DNA of 26,517 nucleotides from JAWPMV01 sp038527215 (GTDB lineage: Bacteria; Bacteroidota; Bacteroidia; J057). Both the position numbers and the translations under genes were made by a program. The stretch lies in contig JBCBGC010000121.1 in the NCBI GenBank assembly GCA_038527215.1, forward strand, positions 1 to 26,517. The letters are read 5' to 3'. The notes under the pieces were generated by a model, which saw only the letters and a list, made by a program, of their open reading frames with translations, was not told where the DNA came from and did not search any database. Shown here in pieces: positions 1 to 7,847 of this stretch; positions within the stretch are counted from its first letter, which is position 1; each line of letters opens with the position of its first letter.

Positions 1-1
1 A

Positions 2-307
2 AAGCAGGCGCGCAAACAGAATACCCTTGCCTACTGGGCGGGCTATAACATCACCCGGGATGAAGTCCCAATGCTGCTCACCAAAATACAAGCAGAGAAA
101 GCTAGCCTCGTGCGAGAGGTAGGAAGTTTTCCGGTGGAGAAAAGCGGCGAAGCCAAAGTGTATGATCTCAGCGGAAACGTGGCGGAATGGTGCCAGGATG
201 GAACCACTTACGGCTATGGAGCTTATGACTGGGTGGATCCGAGTGATAACCAACATCAGCCAGAGCCCGCTCAGGTAGGTTTCCGGGTGGTTTTGGACAA
301 ACCATAG
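2..307 (+). CDS. SUMF1/formylglycine-generating-enzyme-like protein, C-terminal part (5' truncated)
   Basis: The reading frame is open from the window edge to a TAG at 305-307, so only the last ~101 residues are present; the start lies outside. The fragment shows NTLAYWAGYNITRDEV, then VYDLSGNVAEWCQDG, then a terminal GFRVVLDKP. This order (a Y/W-rich segment, the D-SGNV-EW core, a GFR-V end) is characteristic of the FGE-sulfatase/SUMF1 fold, which includes formylglycine-generating enzymes, EgtB/PvdO-type iron enzymes and many non-catalytic relatives in Bacteroidota. Catalytic residues cannot be judged from the tail, so no substrate is assigned. The stop is 2 bp from the stop of the convergent TPM gene, leaving no intergenic terminator. 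Confidence 0.8.
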   Translation, partial: KQARKQNTLAYWAGYNITRDEVPMLLTKIQAEKASLVREVGSFPVEKSGEAKVYDLSGNVAEWCQDGTTYGYGAYDWVDPSDNQHQPEPAQVGFRVVLDKP

Positions 308-309
308 GC

Positions 310-1923
310 TTACCAGCTGCCCCCAGCGCCATCTCCTTCAAAGCTACCTCCCCCCCAATCGGAGGAGCTCCCATGATCTGTGTGCAACCAATCATCGTCC
401 TGGAAAGAAGCCTTACCAGAGGTTTTTTTCCGGGACGATTTACTTTTGCTAAGGATTCTTTTTAAGGGGTCAGGACGAGTCGAGGCCAGGTAGCGCTCTA
501 CCTGCTGGCATAATTTCATCCAGGCTTCGGGGCTGACTTTTTCTTTTTTGCAGCTTTCTCGCTGATCCTGGAAGGCTTTCCGTTGCTTGGCCACCTTATC
601 AGATGCTAAAGCCGGAGAAAGTCTTTTCCAAACCGCATCATCCCCCAATAAGGCATGCACGCGCTCCTTGATTTTAGCTTCATCAAGCGTGAAGTGTTGT
701 TGGGGATAAAGCAATCCCTTTTTTACCTCCTCTGTCCATTGATGAATTTTTTCGAAGTCCGGATCCGTAGCCAACTTTTTTCTGAACGTAGCCTGGTACT
801 GATCCAGATCAGCATCAGCATAGTAGGTACGGAGGCGGGTCCAGGGATTGTAGCTTTTTCCCTGAGAAGGTTTTTGCAACATCTTGTCTGGGTCCAGTTC
901 GAAGGATTGAGCTGGATGCTCGGCTATCGCTTCCAGTAGGTGTTGTTGGGCTAACTTGAAGGCTTGCCTGTTTTCTTCCCCTGCCCTGCCCCACTGCCAA
1001 ATAGCTGCTTGTTTCGCTTGAAGATCGAGTTTTTGTTGCTGATAAAAGGCCTGTATGCTTTCATCTGTGGCCACTTGCTCTATCCTGAATCCTTTAGGCA
1101 GGGGTACCCGGTACGTCAGTAAAAACAAGCGCCCTACTTCTCGGGCTAGCTTATCCCAGCGCTTTTTACCCGAAAAAAATAACAGCATGCCTAGCAAAAC
1201 ACTGGCCAGCAGTCCCCAAAAACGAGAGGATTCCTCCATATCCATAAGCAGGAAGATTGCCCCCAGCAGTAGGGTTAATAAGGGGCCTAAGCCAACCCAA
1301 AAAAGATACTGTTGCCTTCCTCCCAATTCCCGGGCCAGGAGGGGTCGATGGCGGTAAAACATCAGCAACATCCCCAGCAGACTGGCACTCCACATCAGGA
1401 TTCCCCATGCTTGTTTCCGTTGCCAAAAAGGAAGCTCATAATCCATAGCGATGGCTTCTTTCACCCGATTCAATCCACGGGTTGCTCCTGTAGCGTAAGC
1501 GGCCTGTCGAAAAGCCGGGAGCATAGTCTCTTCAATGATTTCGTGTTTCAGACTATCCAAGGCCCGGCCCCTCCACCATGAGCCCAATTCAAGGGCCATC
1601 TCCTGCCGCTCTTTCACAATCAGCATCAGCACCCCATTCTGTTTGCTGCGGTCTCCGATCCCCCACTGATTGCCCAATTCCATCGCATAGGCCCGGGTGG
1701 AAAGCGGGCTGGTTTCCTGCACACTGACCATACAGAGCTGTATACCATAGGCTTGATTCAGCTCTCCAATCTGGCTTCGGAGGGCCTTTTTTTCTACTTC
1801 AGAAAAGAGGAAGGCGCTATCTACCAGGGGTTGATAGCGATTCGGACGCGGCAAAACATCCTGTCCGATGGCGGACAGGAGCGGGAAAAAACTACTCCAA
1901 AAGACCAGAAAGAGATATTTCAT
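310..1923 (-). CDS. TPM-domain membrane protein with long C-terminal region and Gly-rich tail
   Basis: 537 aa. Residues 1-21 are a signal peptide ending at SAIGQ. Residues ~30-165 resemble the TPM (DUF477) domain: an extracytoplasmic fold with a variable role (acid phosphatase-like in plant TLP18.3, photosystem repair, envelope functions in bacteria). Supporting motifs are LVDSAFLFSEVEKKALRSQI, WGIGDRSKQNGVLMLI and LELGSWWRG. Three hydrophobic helices follow at ~171-190, 206-228 and 234-251, then ~285 hydrophilic residues and a terminal WGGGSFEGDGAGGSW tail, a low-complexity ending common in TPM proteins. The GNQWGIGDR...NGVLMLI block is the strongest family evidence. The long soluble region after the helices has no fold I recognise. 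ATG at 1923 follows a -33/-7 pair in the divergent spacer. The biochemical role is unknown. Confidence 0.8.
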   Translation of the reverse strand: MKYLFLVFWSSFFPLLSAIGQDVLPRPNRYQPLVDSAFLFSEVEKKALRSQIGELNQAYGIQLCMVSVQETSPLSTRAYAMELGNQWGIGDRSKQNGVLMLIVKERQEMALELGSWWRGRALDSLKHEIIEETMLPAFRQAAYATGATRGLNRVKEAIAMDYELPFWQRKQAWGILMWSASLLGMLLMFYRHRPLLARELGGRQQYLFWVGLGPLLTLLLGAIFLLMDMEESSRFWGLLASVLLGMLLFFSGKKRWDKLAREVGRLFLLTYRVPLPKGFRIEQVATDESIQAFYQQQKLDLQAKQAAIWQWGRAGEENRQAFKLAQQHLLEAIAEHPAQSFELDPDKMLQKPSQGKSYNPWTRLRTYYADADLDQYQATFRKKLATDPDFEKIHQWTEEVKKGLLYPQQHFTLDEAKIKERVHALLGDDAVWKRLSPALASDKVAKQRKAFQDQRESCKKEKVSPEAWMKLCQQVERYLASTRPDPLKRILSKSKSSRKKTSGKASFQDDDWLHTDHGSSSDWGGGSFEGDGAGGSW

Positions 1924-1954
1924 GCCGGTATTTAGTTTTTCAAGGCCGGAAATT

Positions 1955-1983
1955 TAAATATATTTATACCCCCGTAAGATCAA
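1955..1983 (-). promoter_or_regulatory. Candidate promoter of the TPM gene (-33 TTG, 18 bp, -7 TATATTTA)
   Basis: Read on the minus strand, TTG (1981-1983) is followed after 18 bp by TATATTTA (1955-1962). This matches the Bacteroidota TTG-N17-23-TAnnTTTG layout with one mismatch at the last base. The AT-rich core also contains TATATTTA on the plus strand (1959-1966), where it could serve the divergent phosphotransferase gene, although no plus-strand TTG is correctly spaced. Confidence 0.4.
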
Positions 1984-1994
1984 AGCATAGGTGC

Positions 1995-2987
1995 ATGAAT
2001 TTTCTTTTGCAGGCAGAAGAGGTCGAGGGCCTGAGGCAATATTTGCAAGCCAAAAAATGGATTGCCCCAGATGAACAAATCTCTTCCGTGTCCAAGCCAG
2101 GTGAAGGCAATATGAACCTCACCCTCCGGGTTCGCACGAATTTCCGGAGCTTCATCCTCAAACAATCCCGAGATTACGTAGAGAAATACCCTTCTATTCC
2201 CGCGCCCAGGGAGCGGGCCATCATTGAAGGAAGATTTTATGAACTGGTCCAGGAAGATATGGAAATCCGGTCCTATACCCCGGAGATTACCTTTTTGGAT
2301 GAAGAAAATTCCATCATTTTCCTGGAAGATCTGGGCGAATCAAGCGACTTTAGTTTCGTCTACAAGGACGGAAAGGAAATAGAGGAGGAAGACCTCAAGG
2401 AAATCATGCATTTCATTTCCATTCTCCACCAGCGATTCCCCATTGGCATTGCTGACGGAGATTTTACGAATCGGGGGATGCGCGAGCTCAACACTGAGCA
2501 TATCTTCCGCTATCCACTCATGGAAGAAAATGGGTTTGATTTGAATACCGTTACGGAGGGCTTGCAGGAAATAGCCATGACCTACAAAACGGATGCTGCC
2601 TTTAAGGCTAAAGTCGATCAACTCAGTGCGCTTTACACCGAGGATGGAGATACCCTGCTGCATGGGGATTACTACCCTGGAAGCTGGTTGAAATCCTGGC
2701 AGGGCGTGAAAATTATTGATCCTGAGTTCTGTTTCTTTGGGCCTGCATCCTTTGATATATCCGTGACCATTGCGCATTTGATGATGGCAGAACAATCACC
2801 CACCCGGGTAGATCAGGTCATGGAGTTTTACGATGCGAGTCCGCGCTTTGTAGAGGCTGAACTCTGGCCATTGGTAGGAGTGGAAATCACCAGAAGGCTG
2901 ATTGGTCTGGCTCAATTGCCGCTATCTATTGATTTGGCAAAAAAAGAGCAGTTGCTAAAAGAAGCCTATAAGATGATCATGGCTTAA
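1995..2987 (+). CDS. Aminoglycoside phosphotransferase-fold kinase, methylthioribose kinase-like
   Basis: 330 aa, cytosolic. The sequence has the small-molecule kinase layout: a phosphate loop GEGNMN at 36-41, the ATP-site lysine in FILKQS (K56), a conserved glutamate region at EGRFYELVQ, the catalytic HGD at 223-225 and a metal-binding DPEF at 242-245 in IIDPEFCFFGPASFDIS. The HGDYYPGSWL and DPEF-FGP-FDI spacing is closer to methylthioribose kinase (MtnK) than to antibiotic kinases. The protein is shorter than typical MtnK (~390-420 aa), and no methionine-salvage neighbours are present, so the substrate is unproven. It transcribes away from the TPM gene across a 71 bp spacer and converges on the next gene with 5 bp between stops. 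The family call is firm; MtnK as function is only a possibility. Confidence 0.75.
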   Translation: MNFLLQAEEVEGLRQYLQAKKWIAPDEQISSVSKPGEGNMNLTLRVRTNFRSFILKQSRDYVEKYPSIPAPRERAIIEGRFYELVQEDMEIRSYTPEITFLDEENSIIFLEDLGESSDFSFVYKDGKEIEEEDLKEIMHFISILHQRFPIGIADGDFTNRGMRELNTEHIFRYPLMEENGFDLNTVTEGLQEIAMTYKTDAAFKAKVDQLSALYTEDGDTLLHGDYYPGSWLKSWQGVKIIDPEFCFFGPASFDISVTIAHLMMAEQSPTRVDQVMEFYDASPRFVEAELWPLVGVEITRRLIGLAQLPLSIDLAKKEQLLKEAYKMIMA

Positions 2988-2992
2988 GCAGC

Positions 2993-3592
2993 CTATTTCT
3001 TTTTCTTGGTCGAATCGAGTTGGGCTTTGAGCTTTTTGTGATAAGCAATGGTGGCCTCTATTTCCTCTTGCATGGATTGAGCAGCTTCGTCGTCTACGGA
3101 TTGCATTTGATCCAAAAAGCCTTTCACCTTAGCCAACTCTGTAATATTGTTCAGAATCTGTTGCATGACCCGCTCCTCCTGAGGACTCAGACTATTTAGT
3201 ACGACTTTAGATTCCTTCCCATGTAAAAAATCCGACCAACTGCTCATTTCAGCAGGCATGAATCCTTCGCCTCCTGCCATGAGCCAGGAGGCTCTTTTTT
3301 CCACACATAAACCCGGCTTGTACCAATAACAGGCAATCTGCGGATAATAGGTCCTGACCAGTTCTAACGCATAGAGCGCCTCTAGATTTCCAACCCCCTC
3401 TCCAAAAATGATCGTCCGGGGCAAGTAGGCTGCCACGGTAGGTAAAAAATCCTGCGGATGATGTACCCCCAGCATTCCCTCTCTGGTTTCCGACTTCAAG
3501 CATTTGGCAATTTTTTCGAACTGCTTGCGAGGGGCTACAATTAATAAACCTTCCGGCTTACATTCCTGACATGAACCTTCTCCTTGTCCCAT
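2993..3592 (-). CDS. Unrecognised protein with receiver-like core and basic coiled-coil tail
   Basis: 199 aa from the chosen ATG at 3592; the frame can extend to an in-frame ATG at 3625 (210 aa). I prefer 3592 because an AGGAGA sits 10 bases upstream of it, whereas the 3625 start has no such site. The first ~110 residues alternate short hydrophobic strands and helices (GLLIVAPRKQFEKIAK, PRTIIFGEGVGN, ASWLMAGGEGFM), loosely like a response-regulator receiver fold. I see no acidic pocket, so phosphorylation is not claimed. An early CQEC pair sits near residues 8-11. The last ~65 residues are charged and helical (LDQMQSVDDEAAQSMQEEI) and end in KKKK, likely a coiled coil. Function unknown. Confidence 0.6.
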   Translation of the reverse strand: MGQGEGSCQECKPEGLLIVAPRKQFEKIAKCLKSETREGMLGVHHPQDFLPTVAAYLPRTIIFGEGVGNLEALYALELVRTYYPQIACYWYKPGLCVEKRASWLMAGGEGFMPAEMSSWSDFLHGKESKVVLNSLSPQEERVMQQILNNITELAKVKGFLDQMQSVDDEAAQSMQEEIEATIAYHKKLKAQLDSTKKKK

Positions 3593-3625
3593 AATTTTCC
3601 TGTCTCCTGTTAGCTGCTGTTTCAT

Positions 3626-3959
3626 TGTAGGATACCGTTTGGGTGGCTGAAAAGGCAGGTCCTTAACCCGAACGGATAAACATATTTAGGGGAAATCAAT
3701 CAGGCAGACAAGACAAGTCCTCTCTACCTGTTACGGCTTAAAGGCTTTTCCCTGGTAAGAATTTGCGAGACAGGGAGGCATTTTTGACCAAAAACGTCCT
3801 TGTAGGCCGTTAAAGTGAGGAGTGATATTCTAAAAAACGTTCCCAGCAGAAAAAGATTGTCCCTTTTTTTAAACATGAACGGTTCTGAAGCCAGCCTTAA
3901 CGGTTGGGGAAAAATGGGAGGTTCCAAGGGGGAGAGAGAAAAATCTTACCTTTACGGCT
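3626..3959. other. Intergenic spacer without a supported gene
   Basis: This 334 bp stretch separates two divergent genes. Short frames exist on both strands, but none has a recognisable protein or start signal. On the minus strand TATGTTTA (3677-3684) is one mismatch from the -7 consensus and could serve the 3592 gene, though no well-spaced TTG supports it. The plus-strand end holds the -7-like box for the hydrolase. I see no strong hairpin, tRNA or repeat array. Confidence 0.5.
3947..3954 (+). promoter_or_regulatory. Candidate -7 box (TACCTTTA) almost touching the hydrolase start
   Basis: TACCTTTA matches TAnnTTTG at seven of eight positions and ends 5 bp before the ATG at 3960. If it is used, transcription would begin at or next to the start codon, giving a leaderless or near-leaderless mRNA. 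No TTG is found at the expected -33 spacing. Confidence 0.35.
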
Positions 3960-4979
3960 ATGGAAACGACAATTTGGCTCGTTTTAGGCTTGTTGCTGGT
4001 TACGGTTTACACCTTTTGGCCTTGGTGGGGGTTTATCAGGCCGAGCAAAAGCCTGCCAGCCGTTCCTCAAGACCTTACCCAGCTTGCATCCTGGATTAAC
4101 ACCAGAGAGTCACACGTTCCCTTCCTCAAAGCGGACAATGAAGCCAGAATCCTTTTTGCTGAGCCGGGTCAGAAAAAGAAAACCGCGCTTTCAGTGGTGT
4201 ACCTCCACGGCTTTTCGGCGAGCCAGGGAGAGGGCGCGCCTTTGCATGAGGCTTTTGCCAAAAAGTTCGGCTTCAATCTCTATTTACACAGATTGCCCCA
4301 CCATGGACAGGATGAGCCCAATGCCCTGCTGCACTTAAAGGGAAAAGAATTGTTGGAATCTGCTCAGGAGGCGCTGGCCATTGGACAACAACTAGGGGAG
4401 AAAGTCATCCTGATGGCAACTTCTACTGGCGCTAGCCTGGCCCTGTACCTGGCCGCTCATTTTCCGGAAAAGATCGAGAAGGTCATGTGTTACTCCCCCA
4501 ACATCCGGCTGCGTTCGCCCCTGGCCTTTCTCCTGGCCAGACCCGGCGGACTCTGGATTCTCAGAGCGATGTATAAGGGGAAGTTCAGGGTGTCGGACAA
4601 AAAGGCCCCTGGCGCTCAATATTGGAATGTCAGCTATCGATTAGAAGCCGTGGTTAGCTTACAAAAATTCCTGGAACGATGGATGAGGGTTTCGCTCTTC
4701 CGCAAGGTCAAGGTGCCCGTTTGGATCGCTTATTATTACAAAAATGATGCGGAGCAGGATGAAACGGTTTCCGTAAAAAACATCCATTGGATGTATCGGC
4801 ATCTGGGTAGCCAGGAAAAATGGATGGAAAACTTTCCTGAAGCTGGGGATCACGCCTTACTTTCTCCTTACTGGTCGGCCAGTTGGGAAGAGGTGCAGGA
4901 AAAAAGTCTGGCCTTTGGTCAGCAATACACAAGCAGTATTCCTGCCAGTAGCCCTAGCGAACCCAGAATTTCTGACTGA
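3960..4979 (+). CDS. Membrane-anchored alpha/beta hydrolase with atypical nucleophile elbow
   Basis: 339 aa. Residues 4-25 form one hydrophobic helix (IWLVLGLLLVTVYTFWPWWGF), probably a signal anchor. The alpha/beta-hydrolase core follows: an oxyanion-hole HGFSAS at 83-88, RLPHHGQ at 111-117, a nucleophile elbow MATSTGAS with probable Ser155, an acid candidate at D267 (or D263), and GDHAL with probable His298. The elbow reads A-T-S-T-G instead of the usual G-x-S-x-G. This hydrolase fold includes esterases, lipases and lysophospholipases; the substrate is not evident. Its 3' end overlaps the convergent propeller gene by 26 bp. The start at 3960 is supported by the hydrophobic N-terminus and the -7-like box just upstream. 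Confidence 0.75.
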   Translation: METTIWLVLGLLLVTVYTFWPWWGFIRPSKSLPAVPQDLTQLASWINTRESHVPFLKADNEARILFAEPGQKKKTALSVVYLHGFSASQGEGAPLHEAFAKKFGFNLYLHRLPHHGQDEPNALLHLKGKELLESAQEALAIGQQLGEKVILMATSTGASLALYLAAHFPEKIEKVMCYSPNIRLRSPLAFLLARPGGLWILRAMYKGKFRVSDKKAPGAQYWNVSYRLEAVVSLQKFLERWMRVSLFRKVKVPVWIAYYYKNDAEQDETVSVKNIHWMYRHLGSQEKWMENFPEAGDHALLSPYWSASWEEVQEKSLAFGQQYTSSIPASSPSEPRISD

Positions 4980-7479
4980 GCCGCTCTTTCCTCGCGTGGA
5001 AATCTAAGACTGTAATGTATAGCCCGGGAGCCCAATCCTGGACGTCCAACCTCATTTCATAAGCACATACGCCCTGTTCCTCGTGGATCAGTTCCTTAAC
5101 TAGTCGTCCCGTCGCGTCATAAATAGATAGACTGACAGGCTCTGCCTGCCTCAACTCAAAGGAAATCTGGATATCCGTTTCTGCCGGATTGGGATAACAA
5201 CGCAACTGTTCCGCTTCAGGGGGCCTTAGGGTGTAAGGCGTAGCCGGTTCCAATAAAGTCGTTTCGAACAAGCCATTACCAAAGGTGGCCACTCGGAGGT
5301 TGCGGTTGGTCGGGCTGTAGCTTAAATCCACCACCAAGACCGCCTCGGCAAGCTGACTGCTGTAAATAGCCCAACTCTCTCCTCCATCGGGAGAAATGTA
5401 GACCCCGAGGTCATTGCCAATGTAAATATGACGAGGATTTACAGGATCGAGAAAAATGGTATGGGTAGGTACATCTGGCAAAAGACCGCGGTCAATATCT
5501 TCCCAATTTTCCCCACCATCCACAGACCGAAAGACATGGCTGTCTCCGAATCCGCCCAAGGTCAGGTAAACCTCATCGCTATTTCCTGGATGGAAAGCCA
5601 AATCCGTAGGAGGCAGGGCCGGGAGGGCCCGACTGGCCAATTCACTCATGCCTTGCCGAATATGATAGATGAGCGGAGCTTCCCCAGGAGCGCCTGCTTT
5701 TGCGGCCAGGAGGTGTTGGCTGTTTATCGGAGAGACCGCCAAAGCGGTCACAGGCGTGCCATTATGTTCGGGTAGGGAAATGGCTTCCCAGCTTTGCCCA
5801 AAATCATCGGATTGGTAAACCTGCTCCCTTGCTGCATACAGTTGCCAGGGAGGACAAGCAGAAAGGGCAAAAGGTGCGCGAAAGGCCGTACGTTCTCCCT
5901 GGGGATTTTCTGGCACTGTTAGCTTGCTAAAGCTGGTCCCGCCAGATTGGCTGAGAAATACCTCCAAAAAGGGTTGACTCACCAGGAAGGTTTCATCTTC
6001 ATAAGGGTGCATGACGGCTCCCGTACCATCTCCTCCCAGCACGCGGTTGACGATGCCCGAGCCCTCATAAATCAAGGTGGCGTTATCCTGTAACCCGCCC
6101 ACTACCCAATCAGGTCTTTGGCCGGAAGAGGCTACGTTGGCGTGAAACTGAGTCGTCTGCAAGCCCCCATTTCTGGCTTCAAAGGCCTGACCCTTGGGAT
6201 CACAAACAAATATGCCACCATCGGTCGCCCAATAGAGGTTCCCTGAAGGATGCGGAGCCTGGAAGATGCCATGCACATCAGCATGGACGTATTGAGGGGT
6301 TCCGGCATTGATCTCAGCTCGGCCCATAGGCATGAGTTGCCAGTCGCTTTGTTTTTCAAACCTAGCCCCTGCTGGTTTCGCCCGCCATATATCTATGCCG
6401 CCCCACCACAAGGCGCCATCTGAAGCAGACAGAATTTCCTGGGCGTACCAGCCTTTCTCTCTACTGACATCCTCATTGCTTAACAAGGTCCAATCCTGGC
6501 CTTCGTTGCTGCTTTGGTATAAACCGAGACTTTTATCTTCATCAGCCAGGACTAGGAAAATATCATCACCCTGAGGGGAATAAGAAAGGCTTCCTTTTCC
6601 GGTAAAAGCGGGCAATCCTTCCATTTTCTGGGTAAAGGAATCCCCCTTATCCTGGGAGAAATAGGCGGCATGAGGGCCTGGCCCGAGGTTTCCCGCCACA
6701 GCCCACACATGATCCGTTTTCTGAGGATGCAGCGCGACATCTGTTACCATATTAGCCTCCAGGACACGCGTCCAGGCGGTGCCCCCATCCAAACTTCGAT
6801 ATAAGCCTTCTGAGGTAGCCACAAACATCAGTAGGGAGTCCAGCGGGTGGAAGGCAATTTCGTAGACGGCTCGAATGGTACGCTGATCATCGAGCATGAT
6901 CGGTTCCCAACTCTCTCCCGCATCTAGAGAGCGCAACAATCCCATGCCATACATGCCCATCTCCTGAAGTTCCCCCACCGGCACCTGTGCCTGCGCCAAT
7001 TGATATACCTCTCCGGTACCCATCCAGATATGATCCGGATTACCGGGTTCCAGGCTGATCGCGCCTACGGAAAGGACCGGCCAACCCGTTTCCATTCTTT
7101 CCCAGGCCGCGTTTCCCTTTCCCTGGCTGGTACTCCTCCAAAGGCCTCCACTGGCCGAACCAGCATATATGAGGTTGGTATCCGTCGGATGGAAAGCCAG
7201 GCTCAACATACGACCCGCAATATTGCCTGGCCCCAGAGCTTGCCACACATTTCCGTGGTGCCGACTGATATCTTTTCGAAGCAATTGATGTTGAAAAAAG
7301 GCCCGTAAATAGGCTGCCCGATCCAGCGTACCCTGGGCATTGGCCCGGGCCTGCGTAAAGGCGCGCATGGCCTCTCCCGCTTCACTTAAGGGGATTATTT
7401 CCCCTGTCCATTTCCATTTAGGAGGGTTGCAGGCGGCCACAAGGACCAACAAGCCTATCCATATCCAGCTTTTTTGCAT
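4954..7479 (-). CDS. Asp-box (sortilin/VPS10-like) beta-propeller protein with T9SS type A sorting domain
   Basis: 841 aa from ATG 7479; an in-frame start at 7527 would add 16 residues before the signal sequence and is less likely. The chosen ATG is preceded by AGGATAG and opens MQKSWIWIGLLVLVAAC, a signal peptide with a lipobox-like VAAC. The body carries repeated Asp-box/BNR motifs: DAGESWEPI, DGGTAWTRV, DKGDSFTQK, NEGQDWTLL, SGGTSFSKL, DFGQSWEAI, DGGENWEDI and DGGESWAIY. This is the hallmark of sortilin-like and glycosidase-like propellers. The last ~80 residues (YPNPAETDIQISF ... YDATGRLVKEL ... APGLYITVL) are a T9SS type A sorting domain that directs outer-membrane export. No glycosidase catalytic residues were identified, so a binding or adhesive role is as likely as an enzymatic one. 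Confidence 0.85.
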   Translation of the reverse strand: MQKSWIWIGLLVLVAACNPPKWKWTGEIIPLSEAGEAMRAFTQARANAQGTLDRAAYLRAFFQHQLLRKDISRHHGNVWQALGPGNIAGRMLSLAFHPTDTNLIYAGSASGGLWRSTSQGKGNAAWERMETGWPVLSVGAISLEPGNPDHIWMGTGEVYQLAQAQVPVGELQEMGMYGMGLLRSLDAGESWEPIMLDDQRTIRAVYEIAFHPLDSLLMFVATSEGLYRSLDGGTAWTRVLEANMVTDVALHPQKTDHVWAVAGNLGPGPHAAYFSQDKGDSFTQKMEGLPAFTGKGSLSYSPQGDDIFLVLADEDKSLGLYQSSNEGQDWTLLSNEDVSREKGWYAQEILSASDGALWWGGIDIWRAKPAGARFEKQSDWQLMPMGRAEINAGTPQYVHADVHGIFQAPHPSGNLYWATDGGIFVCDPKGQAFEARNGGLQTTQFHANVASSGQRPDWVVGGLQDNATLIYEGSGIVNRVLGGDGTGAVMHPYEDETFLVSQPFLEVFLSQSGGTSFSKLTVPENPQGERTAFRAPFALSACPPWQLYAAREQVYQSDDFGQSWEAISLPEHNGTPVTALAVSPINSQHLLAAKAGAPGEAPLIYHIRQGMSELASRALPALPPTDLAFHPGNSDEVYLTLGGFGDSHVFRSVDGGENWEDIDRGLLPDVPTHTIFLDPVNPRHIYIGNDLGVYISPDGGESWAIYSSQLAEAVLVVDLSYSPTNRNLRVATFGNGLFETTLLEPATPYTLRPPEAEQLRCYPNPAETDIQISFELRQAEPVSLSIYDATGRLVKELIHEEQGVCAYEMRLDVQDWAPGLYITVLDFHARKERLSQKFWVR

Positions 7480-7615
7480 AGCTATCCTATCTCTATGAAG
7501 AGCCTGGCACGTTCCTTCTATTGACAACGTAAGATAGTACAGCCGGGGTTGTATCTCGTTATGATTTCAGGGAAATGATCTGGATGCTCGAAAGATTTTT
7601 GGTATATTGTAGACC

Positions 7616-7837
7616 ATGAAACAGGATTTACATCAGACTGCGATTGAACAATTGCTGCAACAGATTCCGCTGATTGAGCGGAATGTATGGGCCCAGCAAA
7701 GTGAACAGGATCGCGAAAGATGGGAAAAGCGCCTTCGCCAGAAGGAAAAACGCTTCGAACGCCTGATACCTTACAGTTTTCGTCGTCAACTTAAAAACCT
7801 CTGCCTGGAGGTAGGGGTTTCGGGAGAATTCTCCTAG
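7616..7837 (+). CDS. Small highly charged helical protein, unknown
   Basis: 73 aa with no signal peptide or membrane helix. It is rich in Gln, Glu, Arg and Lys (EQDRERWEKRLRQKEKRFER) and should form a long amphipathic helix. It starts at an ATG preceded by a TATATTG-containing stretch, and it stops 10 bp before the FG-GAP gene, so the two are probably co-transcribed. No family recognised. Its reality rests on position, open frame and sensible composition; an opposite-strand frame of similar length looks like a shadow. Confidence 0.5.
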   Translation: MKQDLHQTAIEQLLQQIPLIERNVWAQQSEQDRERWEKRLRQKEKRFERLIPYSFRRQLKNLCLEVGVSGEFS

Positions 7838-7847
7838 CCATTTTACT

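Noticed and set aside
2340..2795. 151-codon open frame opposite the phosphotransferase gene
   Set aside because: It is antisense to the catalytic HGD/DPE region; composition is unlike a real protein.
2975..3000. Short hairpin GGCT/AGCC at the phosphotransferase stop as a terminator
   Set aside because: Only a 4-bp stem with a weak, interrupted T-run; not convincing.
3724..3927. 67-codon minus-strand frame in the long intergenic gap
   Set aside because: No start signal, no recognisable domain and no conserved neighbour; treated as non-coding.
3815..4099. 94-codon plus-strand frame crossing the hydrolase start
   Set aside because: It overlaps the well-supported hydrolase in another frame and its product looks like random translation.
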